DNA of 64,000 nucleotides from JAGPUQ01 sp036677085 (GTDB lineage: Bacteria > Pseudomonadota > Gammaproteobacteria > Pseudomonadales > Porticoccaceae): positions 1 through 64,000 of the forward strand of contig JAKFFI010000064.1 in assembly GCA_036677085.1 (NCBI GenBank), in the 5' to 3' direction. Below, piece by piece: positions 15,659 to 23,939 of this stretch. Position 1 is the first letter of the stretch. Each line of letters begins with the position of its first letter. Made by a program: the position numbers and the translations under genes. Below the pieces are notes generated by a model. The model was not told the origin of the DNA. It saw only the letters and a program-made list of their open reading frames with translations, and searched no databases.

Positions 15659-17413
15659 TCAGGCCGACGCCGCGGTGGGCAATGCCGTTTCCGCCGCCAG
15701 TTCGTTGATGAACAGCAGGCGCGCGCGGGCACGGGACAACTTGCCGGACGAGGTGCGGGGCAGATAACTTCTGGGTACCAGCTGGATATGGCATTCGAGC
15801 GCCAGCTCCTGCCGCAGCAGGCGCGTGAGCCGGGCGATGAGGTCGGCGCGGCGCTCGGGCTTGGTTTCCCGGCACTCCACCATCAACACGCACTCGTCAC
15901 CATCGGCGCCGGGCGCGGCAAATGCCACCGAACCATCGACACGGACTTCGGGCTGGGTTTCGGCCAGCTGTTCGATATCCTGGGGCCAGATGTTGCGGCC
16001 GCGAATGATGATGAGATCCTTTTGGCGGCCGGTGATGGTCAGCGCACCATTGAGCAGATAGCCGATGTCCCCGGTGTTCAGCCAGCCGCTTTCATCCAGA
16101 ACCGCACGGGTTTCCTCGGGCATTTCGAAGTAGCCCGACATCACGCTGGGCCCACGCAGATGAACCACCCCGCTTTCGAGGTCACCCAGGACCTCGCCAT
16201 CCTCGTTGCGGATCTCGACTTCGTAGCCGGGCAGTGGAATCCCGCAGCCGACGAAGCGCCGTCCCCGGCCTTCGCTCGAACTCTCCGCATCGAGCAGTAC
16301 CACACGATGGTTTTCGTAGAGTTCGTCGGTGTCCACAAGAACGGTGTTGTGACCCGAGTCGAGCGGTGAAAAGCTGATCCCGAGCGTGCACTCGGCCATG
16401 CCGTAACAGGCGAGAAACGCGCGCGCGTCGAATCCCGCCGGCGCCAGGGTTTGCGCGAAATAATCCAGGGTCTCGGGCCGGATCATCTCGGCGCCGACAC
16501 CCGCCACGCGCCAGTGGCGCAAGTCGTATTTTTCCGCTTCGCCGGGACCGAGACGACGCGCGCACAGGTCGTAGCCGAAGGGTGGCGCAAAGGACACGGT
16601 TGCCCGGGTCTGCGTCATGAGGTTGAGCCACTGCCGCGGACGCATGGCGAAGTCGCGCGTATCCAGGTAGTCGACGGAGATCTGCGCGGCCACCGGCACC
16701 AGCGCGAAACCCACCAGGCCCATGTCGTGATAGAAGGGCAGCCACGAGAAGCAGCGATCGCCCGGCACCAGTTTGACGCCGTGCTGAACGATGCCGGCCA
16801 GATTGGCCATCGCCGTGTGTTGCCGGATCACCACTCCTCGTGGAAAGCGGGTGCTGCCGGAGGTGTACTGGATATAGGCGATGCTGTTCCGATCCTGCGC
16901 CGGCAGCACTTGCCCGTCAGCGGCCGGGAGCCGATAAAAACTCTCCGGGGCCGCGACCATGCGCAGGCCGAGCCCGGTGCTGGCTTCTTCCAGAAACGGT
17001 AGATACCCCTCGGAGGCCACCGCAATGCTCGCGTGGCTGCCCGCGAGCAGGCGCTGCAGCTGGGTGACATAGGACGTATGGGCGCCGAGCTTGACCGAGG
17101 CGGGCAGCGGGACGGGAACCAGACCGGCGTACTGGCAGGCGTAAAAAAAGCGCAGGAAATGCGGGTCGGTTTCGGCAACCAGCGCCACGCGGTCGCCCTG
17201 GGACAGACCGAGAGCGAGGAGCTTGCGGGCCAGCGCCACGGCATCGGCGCGCAGCGACCGGTACGACAGCCGCGCCTGAATCTTGCCTTGGCCGGAATAA
17301 AAATTGGCCCCGGTCGCGCCCAGGGCGGCGTAGTCCAGGGCGTCGGCCAGGGTGGCGAAATCGGCGGCGCGAAATGCGAGGCTGTGGAGCGTGGGTGTCG
17401 GTTCCAGGCGCAA
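15659..17413 (-). CDS. Fatty acyl-AMP ligase (FAAL)
   Basis: A 584-residue adenylate-forming enzyme with the P-loop motif YTSGSTRFPRGVV (about 183-195), LPFYHDMGLVG, the GMAECT signature and a C-terminal TGRQKDLIIIRGRN hinge. The LPFYHDMG and GMAE context is characteristic of FAALs, which activate long-chain fatty acids as acyl-AMP and usually load a carrier protein rather than CoA. The TTG start at 17413 follows a GGAGG at a spacing of 9. It is the first gene of the minus block (FAAL, SDR, hydroxylase, acyltransferase). No acyl carrier protein gene is visible nearby; the phosphopantetheinyl transferase at 10205 is the only related partner. Confidence 0.88.
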   Translation of the reverse strand: MRLEPTPTLHSLAFRAADFATLADALDYAALGATGANFYSGQGKIQARLSYRSLRADAVALARKLLALGLSQGDRVALVAETDPHFLRFFYACQYAGLVPVPLPASVKLGAHTSYVTQLQRLLAGSHASIAVASEGYLPFLEEASTGLGLRMVAAPESFYRLPAADGQVLPAQDRNSIAYIQYTSGSTRFPRGVVIRQHTAMANLAGIVQHGVKLVPGDRCFSWLPFYHDMGLVGFALVPVAAQISVDYLDTRDFAMRPRQWLNLMTQTRATVSFAPPFGYDLCARRLGPGEAEKYDLRHWRVAGVGAEMIRPETLDYFAQTLAPAGFDARAFLACYGMAECTLGISFSPLDSGHNTVLVDTDELYENHRVVLLDAESSSEGRGRRFVGCGIPLPGYEVEIRNEDGEVLGDLESGVVHLRGPSVMSGYFEMPEETRAVLDESGWLNTGDIGYLLNGALTITGRQKDLIIIRGRNIWPQDIEQLAETQPEVRVDGSVAFAAPGADGDECVLMVECRETKPERRADLIARLTRLLRQELALECHIQLVPRSYLPRTSSGKLSRARARLLFINELAAETALPTAASA

Positions 17414-17767
17414 GCGAAAGCCTCCGGGTTAGCGCATCGAAAATCTGAGTGCTGCCGCGTCCGTCCTGGGCGCGCGTGCAGCGAACATCAGATCGCCGGC
17501 AAACAGATCCCGGGATCGGGGGCCCGAATCCGGGTCAAGCGTGTGGGATGGTTGCCTGGCGACGGGCGGTTTCTGCCATCTGACGAGCTGGATACTCCGC
17601 AACGCGCGATGCAAAAACGCGGGACGCCAAGGTGCCCGCGTTTTGTTAAGACCTATCTGCCAGCTGTCCGACATTTGATGTGTGGTCCAGAGCCCATGCC
17701 ACATGGCTTGGGCCAACCATAGTCGACGGACATTATGGAAAACTTAAGAGAAAGCTTGAGAAAACCG
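17414..17767. other. 354-base intergenic region upstream of the FAAL gene and downstream of proS
   Basis: No convincing gene is seen; short frames here have no recognisable family or coding pattern. The region should hold the promoter of the FAAL block (leftward), although no clear -35/-10 pair stood out. A rho-independent terminator at 17611-17644 ends proS transcription. The AT-rich stretch just below the proS stop (17735-17765) has no obvious structure. Confidence 0.6.
17611..17644 (-). terminator. Rho-independent terminator downstream of proS
   Basis: A perfect 10-bp stem (AAAACGCGGG at 17614-17623 with CCCGCGTTTT at 17635-17644) encloses an 11-base loop. On the minus strand the stem runs into five T, as expected for intrinsic termination of the leftward proS transcript. 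It lies about 125 bases past the proS stop. Confidence 0.78.
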
Positions 17768-19477
17768 TCAGGATTGCGTGGCCAGCCAAGCCGCTACCGT
17801 GTCGATTTTGAGCTCGGTCTGGGTGCCGTCGCGACGGTTGCGGCATTCCACATTGCCTTCCGCCAACCCGCGTTCGCCCACCACCAAGACGGTGGGAATA
17901 CCGATCAGTTCGACATCCGCGAGCATTGCGCCGAGGCGCGCCCTAGGGCGGTCCATCAGCAGAACCTCGTGGCCGGCAGCGACGAGCTCGTCATACAGGC
18001 GCTCGCTTGTGTCGCGTACCCGATCGGACTGATGCGCATTGACGGGCACGATGGCCACGGCGAAAGGTGCCATTGCGGGCGGCCAGACGATGCCACGCGC
18101 GTCGTGATGCTGTTCGATGGCGGCCGCCACGGCACGGCTGATACCGATGCCGTAACAGCCCATCACCATGACCTGCTCGCGACCGCTTTCGTCGGTGATG
18201 CGGGCATTCATCGCCTGGCTGTACTTGGTGCCCAACTGAAAAATATGCCCGACTTCGATGCCGCGCCGGATGACGAGGCGTCCTACGCCGTCTGGACTGG
18301 GATCGCCTGCCACCACGTCGCGGATATCCGCGGCCATGGGCGCGGGACAATCCCGTTCCCAGTTTGCGCCCGTGAGGTGATAGCCATCCCGATTGGCGCC
18401 GCACGCGAAATCGGCACAGGCCAGCGCGGCGTGATCGGCGATGATGTCGAGCGGCAGCTTTAGCGGACCCAGGGAGCCGGGGCCGCAGCCGGTTGCCGCG
18501 CGGATTTCGGCGTCGGTCGCCAGGCACAGGGGGCTTTCGACCTGGGGCAGCTTCTCGGCCTTGATCGCGTTGAGCTGGTGGTCGCCGCGCAGCACCAGGG
18601 CGACCAGTTGCCCGGGCTTGCTGCCTTTGACGATCAGGGTTTTGAGGATCTGCTCCGCAGGTCGTCCCAGACAGGCGCTCACCGCATCTATGCTGTGCTG
18701 GCCCGGGGTTGCCACCTCCTGCAGCGGTTGGGTCGGCGCGGGCCGTGCCTGCGCTGGCGGCAGTGCCGGCGCCAGCTCCACGTTGGCGGCGTAATCGCCC
18801 GTGTCCGAAATCGCGATGGCGTCCTCGCCGGCATCGGCGAGGACGTGAAATTCATGGGAGTGACTGCCGCCGATGCTGCCGGTGTCGGCGAGCACTGCGC
18901 GAAACTCGACGCCCAGGCGCGTGAAAACATTGGCGTAGGCGGTGTACATGCGCTGATAGGTTTCGGCGAGACTGGCCTGATCGGCGTGAAACGAATAAGC
19001 GTCCTTCATGATGAATTCGCGCGCCCGCATCACGCCGAAGCGAGGGCGGATTTCGTCGCGGAACTTGGTCTGGATCTGATAAAAATTGGCGGGCAGATCG
19101 CGATAGCTGCGGATCTCGTTGCGCATCAGATCGGTGATGATTTCCTCGTGGGTCGGGCCGAGGCAGAACGGGCGCTGGTGCCGGTCCTCGATGCGCAGCA
19201 GTTCCGGGCCGTACTGCTCCCAGCGCCCCGATTCCTGCCACAGGTCGGCCGGCTGTACCACGGGCATCAGGATTTCCTGGGCTCCCGCTGCGTTCATTTC
19301 CTCGCGCACGATGGCTTCCACCTTGCGCAATACGCGTAGACCCAGCGGCAGCCAGCTGTAAAGACCGGCCGCGAGCTTGCGAATCATGCCGGCGCGCAGC
19401 ATCAGCTGATGGCTGATGACCTCCGCTTCCGCTGGCGTTTCCTTGAGCGTGGGGATGAGCAGACGGCTTGCGCGCAT
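17768..19477 (-). CDS. proS: Prolyl-tRNA synthetase
   Basis: The 569-residue product is a bacterial-type class II prolyl-tRNA synthetase. It begins MRASRLLIPTLKETPAEAE and holds motif 1 around LPLGLRVLRKVE. Motif 2 falls around KFRDEIRPRFGVMRAREF and motif 3 around YGIGISR. A YbaK-like editing insertion lies between the second and third motifs (roughly residues 225-385), as in the E. coli-type enzyme of similar length. It charges tRNA-Pro in the cytoplasm. It stands alone, leftward, with a terminator below it. Confidence 0.97.
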   Translation of the reverse strand: MRASRLLIPTLKETPAEAEVISHQLMLRAGMIRKLAAGLYSWLPLGLRVLRKVEAIVREEMNAAGAQEILMPVVQPADLWQESGRWEQYGPELLRIEDRHQRPFCLGPTHEEIITDLMRNEIRSYRDLPANFYQIQTKFRDEIRPRFGVMRAREFIMKDAYSFHADQASLAETYQRMYTAYANVFTRLGVEFRAVLADTGSIGGSHSHEFHVLADAGEDAIAISDTGDYAANVELAPALPPAQARPAPTQPLQEVATPGQHSIDAVSACLGRPAEQILKTLIVKGSKPGQLVALVLRGDHQLNAIKAEKLPQVESPLCLATDAEIRAATGCGPGSLGPLKLPLDIIADHAALACADFACGANRDGYHLTGANWERDCPAPMAADIRDVVAGDPSPDGVGRLVIRRGIEVGHIFQLGTKYSQAMNARITDESGREQVMVMGCYGIGISRAVAAAIEQHHDARGIVWPPAMAPFAVAIVPVNAHQSDRVRDTSERLYDELVAAGHEVLLMDRPRARLGAMLADVELIGIPTVLVVGERGLAEGNVECRNRRDGTQTELKIDTVAAWLATQS

Positions 19478-19618
19478 CGAATAGATCCGGTGGGAGGCGT
19501 TGCGAAGGCTCTCATTCTAACAGGCTACGGCATCCCGCCGGTTGGTGTTGCCGCGCGTGGCAGGTATTCGCGCAGGGGTGTTATTGGTGTGTATGGGAAG
19601 ACTCGTACCGATCTGGAA

Positions 19619-19642
19619 CCAGCCCCGGCAAACCGGGGCTGG
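19619..19642 (-). terminator. Perfect hairpin downstream of the HU-like gene
   Basis: CCAGCCCCGG at 19619-19628 pairs perfectly with CCGGGGCTGG at 19633-19642 across a 4-base loop, 18 bases beyond the stop of the HU-like gene. There is no T-run after it in the leftward direction, so it may be a rho-independent terminator of weak form or only an mRNA-stabilising hairpin. Confidence 0.5.
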
Positions 19643-19660
19643 ATAATGCTGCCGCGAGAC

Positions 19661-20101
19661 TCAGTTGGTCATGTCTTTCAGGCCCTTGAGCGCGAGTACC
19701 TTTACTGCCGTGCTGGCGGGACGGGCCTGGAAGGTTGTCTCCTTGCCCGTAAAGGGATTGATGCCCTTGCGCGCTTTGCGTGCCGGTTTTTTCACGGTTT
19801 TGATCTTGAGCAGGCCGGGCAGGGTGAACTCGCCCACGCCGCGCTTCTTGATGTGACGCTCGATCAGGGAACCGAGTTCGTCCAGTACATCGGCGACCTG
19901 CTTCTTGCCGAGACCGGTGTTGGTTGCCATCTCGGTGAGAATCTGCGCCTTGGTGAGTTTCTCGGTGATGACGGTGGTCTTGCGGGGTGGTGCAGCAACC
20001 GGTTTTGTCGGAGTTTTGGCGGTCGGCTTTGCCTTCGCGGCAGGTTTTGCCTTGGCGGCTTTTTTGGCCGGGGCCTTTGGGGCGGTTTTTGTGGCAGCCA
20101 T
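19661..20101 (-). CDS. HU-family DNA-binding protein with basic Ala/Lys/Pro-rich N-terminal tail
   Basis: The 146-residue protein joins a low-complexity tail (about residues 1-50, rich in KAP and AAK repeats, histone H1-like) to an HU/IHF domain (about 51-146). The domain keeps the DNA-binding arm and the signature GVGEFTLPGLLKIKTVKKPA...KGINPFTGKE. HU proteins bend and compact DNA in the nucleoid; the tail should add non-specific DNA or RNA binding. The ATG at 20101 is preferred to one at 20233 because the tail begins there and the upstream promoter lies within the longer version. The gene is monocistronic, with its own promoter and a downstream hairpin. Confidence 0.88.
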   Translation of the reverse strand: MAATKTAPKAPAKKAAKAKPAAKAKPTAKTPTKPVAAPPRKTTVITEKLTKAQILTEMATNTGLGKKQVADVLDELGSLIERHIKKRGVGEFTLPGLLKIKTVKKPARKARKGINPFTGKETTFQARPASTAVKVLALKGLKDMTN

Positions 20102-20204
20102 AAATAATCCCTTGTTGATCCAATTGTTGATCGAAGTTGAATGCCTGGACGGGGTCCGCGCCGGTGAAACCGGCAATCCGGCGGATGCAAGTCGCCCGCG
20201 AATC

Positions 20205-20233
20205 TGTATAAAGCATTGAAAATTGGCTCGCAA
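20205..20233 (-). promoter_or_regulatory. Probable sigma-70 promoter of the HU-like gene
   Basis: On the minus strand, TTGCGA (20233-20228) and TATACA (20210-20205) are separated by exactly 17 bases, about 100 bases upstream of the ATG at 20101. Each hexamer matches consensus at four of six positions. Confidence 0.5.
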
Positions 20234-20329
20234 GCAGTTTTTCCGTCAAAGCTTGTTTTTTTTCAAGAAATCACCAAATTCGATTGCCGCGATGCGGCCG
20301 TGCCCTCTATTTGCGCACTCTTGCGTCGG

Positions 20330-20358
20330 TTACGAGGGCAGGGCGCGCGGAGTATAAT
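20330..20358 (+). promoter_or_regulatory. Probable promoter of the fmdB-aspS operon
   Basis: A perfect TATAAT at 20353-20358 stands 74 bases before the fmdB ATG. The matching -35 position with a 17-base spacer is the weak TTACGA at 20330-20335. The perfect -10 in otherwise GC-rich DNA makes this the likely start of the long plus-strand operon. The 330-base gap (20102-20431) between the HU-like gene and fmdB otherwise holds only the divergent HU promoter and an AT-rich hairpin (CTTG-T8-CAAG near 20260). Confidence 0.55.
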
Positions 20359-20431
20359 GCGCCCCGTTTTGTCGTCCTGTCCCCGGCGGCGGCGCACGCA
20401 ACGACTGCAATTTCCTGGAGGTGATCTTCCG

Positions 20432-20752
20432 ATGCCAATCTATGAATACCTGTGCCAGGACTGCGGGCACGAGCTCGAAGCGATCCAGAAGGTCGCGGAC
20501 CCGCAGCTCGTGGACTGTCCGGCGTGTAGCCATGCCAGCCTCAAAAAGAAACTGACCGCCAGCGCGTTCCGGTTAAGCGGCAGCGGCTGGTACGAAACCG
20601 ATTTCAAGACGGGCGACAAAAAGCGCAATTTGGCGGCTGATACCGACACCAAGCCGGCGGCAAAGGAGGATGGTGCCGGCAGCGCCAAACCCGCGGGTGA
20701 GAGCAGCGCTCCAGCGCCGAAGACCACGCCCGCCACAGTAGCGACACCATGA
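20432..20752 (+). CDS. FmdB-family zinc-ribbon regulatory protein
   Basis: A 106-residue protein starting MPIYEYLCQDCGHELE, the FmdB N-terminal zinc-ribbon pattern. CxxC pairs at about residues 8-11 and 31-34 bind zinc. The C-terminal third is a low-complexity Lys/Ala/Pro/Ser tail, usual in this family. The ATG follows GGAGGTGAT at good spacing; the open frame upstream is not conserved. It overlaps aspS by four bases (ATGA), the arrangement seen in many gammaproteobacteria. The molecular role of FmdB is not settled. Confidence 0.9.
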   Translation: MPIYEYLCQDCGHELEAIQKVADPQLVDCPACSHASLKKKLTASAFRLSGSGWYETDFKTGDKKRNLAADTDTKPAAKEDGAGSAKPAGESSAPAPKTTPATVATP

Positions 20753-22554
20753 CCGATGACCGGCGGCTGATGTCCGGCTACGCGGAGATCGGACGGTCGA
20801 TCTATTGCGGTGCGGTCGGGGAGAACCTGGTGGGTACCGAAGTGGTGCTCTGTGGCTGGGTGGATCGCCGTCGCGATCACGGTGGGGTTATCTTCATCGA
20901 TCTGCGTGATCGGGACGGCATCGTGCAGGTGGTATTCGACCCCGACTGTGGCGTGCATTTCGATACTGCGGATCGCGTCCGCGGCGAATACGTATTGCGC
21001 GTCACCGGGCGGGTGCGCGCGCGGACACCCGAGACCGTGAATCCCGACATGGCGACGGGCCGGGTCGAGGTCTATGGTCTCGCGCTCGACATTCTCAACA
21101 GCGCCGAGACGCCGCCCTTTCAGCTCGACGAGCACACCCGCGTGGGCGAGGAAGTGCGTCTGCACCATCGCTATCTGGATCTGCGCCGGCCGGAGATGCA
21201 GCGCAATCTGCGCTTGAGGGCCAGGGTGACCGGCGCGTTGCGGCGCTTTCTCGACGGCGAGGGTTTTCTCGATATCGAGACGCCGATCCTGACCCGGGCG
21301 ACGCCCGAGGGTGCGCGCGATTACCTGGTGCCCAGCCGCACGCATCCCGGGCGCTTTTTCGCGCTCCCGCAGTCGCCGCAGTTGTTCAAGCAGATGCTGA
21401 TGGTGAGCGGATTCGATCGCTACTATCAGGTCGCGCGCTGTTTCCGCGACGAGGATCTGAGGGCCGACCGTCAGCCGGAATTCACCCAGATCGACATCGA
21501 GACATCCTTCCTGGCCGAGGCCGATCTCATGGCGCTCGTCGAAGCCATGGTACGGGGGCTGTTTACCGAAGTGCTTGACGTCGATCTCGGCGAGTTTCCC
21601 CGCCTGACCTACGCCGAGGCGATGGCGCGTTTCGGCAGCGACAAGCCCGATCTGCGCATTCCCCTGGAACTGGTCGATATCAAGGATTTGATGGCGGGTG
21701 TCGAATTCAAGGTGTTTGCCGCGGCCGCCGCTGATCCCGCGGGCCGGGTGACCGCGCTGCGCCTGCCGGGTGGCAATGCACTCAGCCGCAAGCAGATCGA
21801 CGATTACACGGCTTTTGTCGCACGGTACGGGGCGCGCGGACTGGCTTACATCAAGGTCAACAATTGCGCCGATCTCGAAGAGGGTCTGCAATCGCCCATC
21901 GTGAAATTCCTGCCGCCGGCAGTGCGGCGCGCGATTCTCGACCGCGTCGGCGCGGAAAACGGCGACCTGATCTTTTTCGGCGCCGACAAGGCCATCGTGG
22001 TGGCGGAATCCCTGGGCGCCCTGCGCTGCAAGCTGGGCCTCGATCTCGGTCTGTACACCCGCGCCTGGGCGCCGCTGTGGGTCGTGGATTTTCCCATGTT
22101 CGAACGGGACGGCAGCGGCGGCTGGACCCCGCTCCATCATCCTTTCACCGCGCCTTCCTGCGATCCCGACGCCTTGCGCACCGATCCCGGCGCGGCGCTG
22201 TCGCGTGCCTACGACATGGTGTTGAACGGCACTGAACTGGGCGGCGGTTCCGCGCGGATTCACCGTCCAGAACTACAGGCGGCGGTATTCGACATCCTGG
22301 GTATCGACGCCGCCCAGCAGCGCGAGAAGTTCGGTTTTCTGCTGGATGCCCTGAAATACGGCTGCCCGCCCCATGCCGGCATCGCCTTTGGTCTGGATCG
22401 GCTGGTGATGCTGATGCTGGGCGCCGGCTCGATCCGCGACGTCATCGCCTTTCCCAAGACCCAGTCGGCGCAGTGCCTGCTGACCGACGCCCCGGGCGCG
22501 GTGGGGAGCGAGGCGCTGCGGGATCTGCACATCGCCCTGCGTCCGCCGCAGTAG
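20749..22554 (+). CDS. aspS: Aspartyl-tRNA synthetase
   Basis: The 601-residue product has the bacterial AspRS domain order. An N-terminal OB anticodon-binding domain (CGWVDRRRDHGGVIFIDLRD) comes first. The class II catalytic core follows, with motif 2 around CFRDEDLRADRQPEFTQ and motif 3 (GIAFGLDRLVMLML). A GAD insertion falls around residues 290-420. It charges tRNA-Asp; the non-discriminating form can also charge tRNA-Asn. It is translationally coupled to fmdB upstream and lies 17 bases before yebC. Confidence 0.97.
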   Translation: MTDDRRLMSGYAEIGRSIYCGAVGENLVGTEVVLCGWVDRRRDHGGVIFIDLRDRDGIVQVVFDPDCGVHFDTADRVRGEYVLRVTGRVRARTPETVNPDMATGRVEVYGLALDILNSAETPPFQLDEHTRVGEEVRLHHRYLDLRRPEMQRNLRLRARVTGALRRFLDGEGFLDIETPILTRATPEGARDYLVPSRTHPGRFFALPQSPQLFKQMLMVSGFDRYYQVARCFRDEDLRADRQPEFTQIDIETSFLAEADLMALVEAMVRGLFTEVLDVDLGEFPRLTYAEAMARFGSDKPDLRIPLELVDIKDLMAGVEFKVFAAAAADPAGRVTALRLPGGNALSRKQIDDYTAFVARYGARGLAYIKVNNCADLEEGLQSPIVKFLPPAVRRAILDRVGAENGDLIFFGADKAIVVAESLGALRCKLGLDLGLYTRAWAPLWVVDFPMFERDGSGGWTPLHHPFTAPSCDPDALRTDPGAALSRAYDMVLNGTELGGGSARIHRPELQAAVFDILGIDAAQQREKFGFLLDALKYGCPPHAGIAFGLDRLVMLMLGAGSIRDVIAFPKTQSAQCLLTDAPGAVGSEALRDLHIALRPPQ

Positions 22555-22571
22555 TTTTCCGGAGATTCTTC

Positions 22572-23303
22572 ATGGCTGGCCACAGCAAGTGGGCAAACAT
22601 CAAGCATCGCAAGGCGGCCCAGGACGCCCAGCGCGGCAAGCTGTTCACCAAGCTGATTCGCGAGTTGGTGACGGCGGCGCGTACCGGCGGCGGCACGCCG
22701 GAAGACAATCCACGCTTGCGGACGGCGATCGACAAGGCGCTGTCGGTGAACATGAAAAGGGATACCATCGACAAGGCGATCCAGCGCGGCGCGGGCGCCG
22801 GCGATGCGGAAAACTACGAAGAAGTCACCTACGAAGGCTATGGCGCGGGCGGTGTCGCGCTGCTGGTGGAGTGCCTCACCGACAACCGCAACCGCACGGT
22901 GGCCGATGTCCGGCACGCGTTCAGCAAGCGCGGCGGCAACCTGGGTACCGACGGTTCGGTCGCCTATCTGTTCAACCGTCGCGGCCAGTTGACCTATCCG
23001 CCGGGTTGCGATGAGGACCGTATTATCGAGGTTGCGCTTGAAGCCGGTGCCGAGGACGTAGTGAGCAATGAAGACGGTTCGGTCGATGTGCTGAGCGGTT
23101 GGCAGGATTTCGCCGCGGTGAAGGCGGCGATGACGGCCGCGGGATTGACGCCGGAGCATGCGGAGGTCGCCATGATCCCGCTCACCACCGTGGTGCCGGA
23201 TGCGGACAGTGCGGTGGCGGTGATCGCCTTGATCGACCAGCTCGAAGATCTGGACGATGTCCAGAACGTCTATACCAACGCTGATTTGTCGGCAGCGCCC
23301 TAG
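22572..23303 (+). CDS. yebC: YebC/PmpR-family transcriptional regulator
   Basis: The 243-residue protein begins MAGHSKWANIKHRKAAQD, the strongly conserved YebC start. It keeps the family's central EEVTYEGYGAGGVALLVE region and the C-terminal acidic LEDLDDVQNVYTN motif. The ATG at 22572 has a CCGGAG site; upstream frame extension overlaps aspS and is not conserved. YebC-family proteins have been linked to transcription control and, more recently, to translation of difficult sequences. Placement between aspS and ruvC is the classical gammaproteobacterial order. Confidence 0.96.
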   Translation: MAGHSKWANIKHRKAAQDAQRGKLFTKLIRELVTAARTGGGTPEDNPRLRTAIDKALSVNMKRDTIDKAIQRGAGAGDAENYEEVTYEGYGAGGVALLVECLTDNRNRTVADVRHAFSKRGGNLGTDGSVAYLFNRRGQLTYPPGCDEDRIIEVALEAGAEDVVSNEDGSVDVLSGWQDFAAVKAAMTAAGLTPEHAEVAMIPLTTVVPDADSAVAVIALIDQLEDLDDVQNVYTNADLSAAP

Positions 23304-23377
23304 GTGATCTTCGTCGCGCCGCGCTGGAGGCTGCCGAGCGCGCACACATTGTTCTCTCGCTGGCATTGGAATTCGCC

Positions 23378-23896
23378 ATGGCGGTGATATTGGGCATCGA
23401 TCCCGGCTCCCGATGCACCGGCTTTGGTGTTGTCGAGAGCTCCGGCGCCAGCCCTGCCTACATCGCGAGCGGCGTGGTACGGCCGCCGGCCGCCACGCTT
23501 GCCGAACGCCTCGGCCATATTTTCAGCGGAGTCAGCGAGCTCATCGCCCGTTATCACCCGGATGCGGTGGCGATCGAGGACATTTTCTTCGCCCGCGATC
23601 CTCGTGCGGCGCTGCGCCTGGGCCAGGCTCGGGGCGCCGCCATTGTCGCCGCGGTCCATGCCGGTCTGCCGGTTGCCGAGTACAGTGCGCGCACCGTCAA
23701 GCAGGCCGTGGTGGGTAACGGCGGTGCCACCAAGGAGCAGGTGCAGTTGATGGTGAAGCAGTTGCTGAAATTGCCGGCGGTGCCGCCCGCCGATGCCGCC
23801 GATGCCCTGGCGGTGGCCATCTGTCATGTCCACGGTATCGCGACGGCGGCCCGGGTGGGCGCGGCCCATTACGCCCGCGGGCGTTGGCAGAGTTAG
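23378..23896 (+). CDS. ruvC: Crossover junction endodeoxyribonuclease RuvC
   Basis: A 172-residue Holliday-junction resolvase of the RNase H fold. The acidic active-site residues are visible: Asp in LGIDPGSRCTG near the N-terminus, Glu in AIEDIFF and the paired Asp in DAADALAVAICH. It cleaves four-way junctions bound by RuvAB. The ATG at 23378 aligns with the family start; a TTG four codons upstream is possible. It is followed by ruvA and ruvB in the usual order, which lets resolvase and branch-migration motor be made together. Confidence 0.97.
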   Translation: MAVILGIDPGSRCTGFGVVESSGASPAYIASGVVRPPAATLAERLGHIFSGVSELIARYHPDAVAIEDIFFARDPRAALRLGQARGAAIVAAVHAGLPVAEYSARTVKQAVVGNGGATKEQVQLMVKQLLKLPAVPPADAADALAVAICHVHGIATAARVGAAHYARGRWQS

Positions 23897-23939
23897 CGAT
23901 GCCCATCGGTTGCGCATCCGGGTTCGTGGAGGATAGGCC

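Noticed and set aside
17429..17716. A 95-codon minus-strand frame that might be the missing acyl carrier protein
   Set aside because: No DSL-type phosphopantetheine serine motif or acidic helical character; it also spans the proS terminator.
20440..22263. A 607-codon minus-strand open frame over aspS
   Set aside because: Exact shadow of the aspartyl-tRNA synthetase gene; no domain can be recognised.
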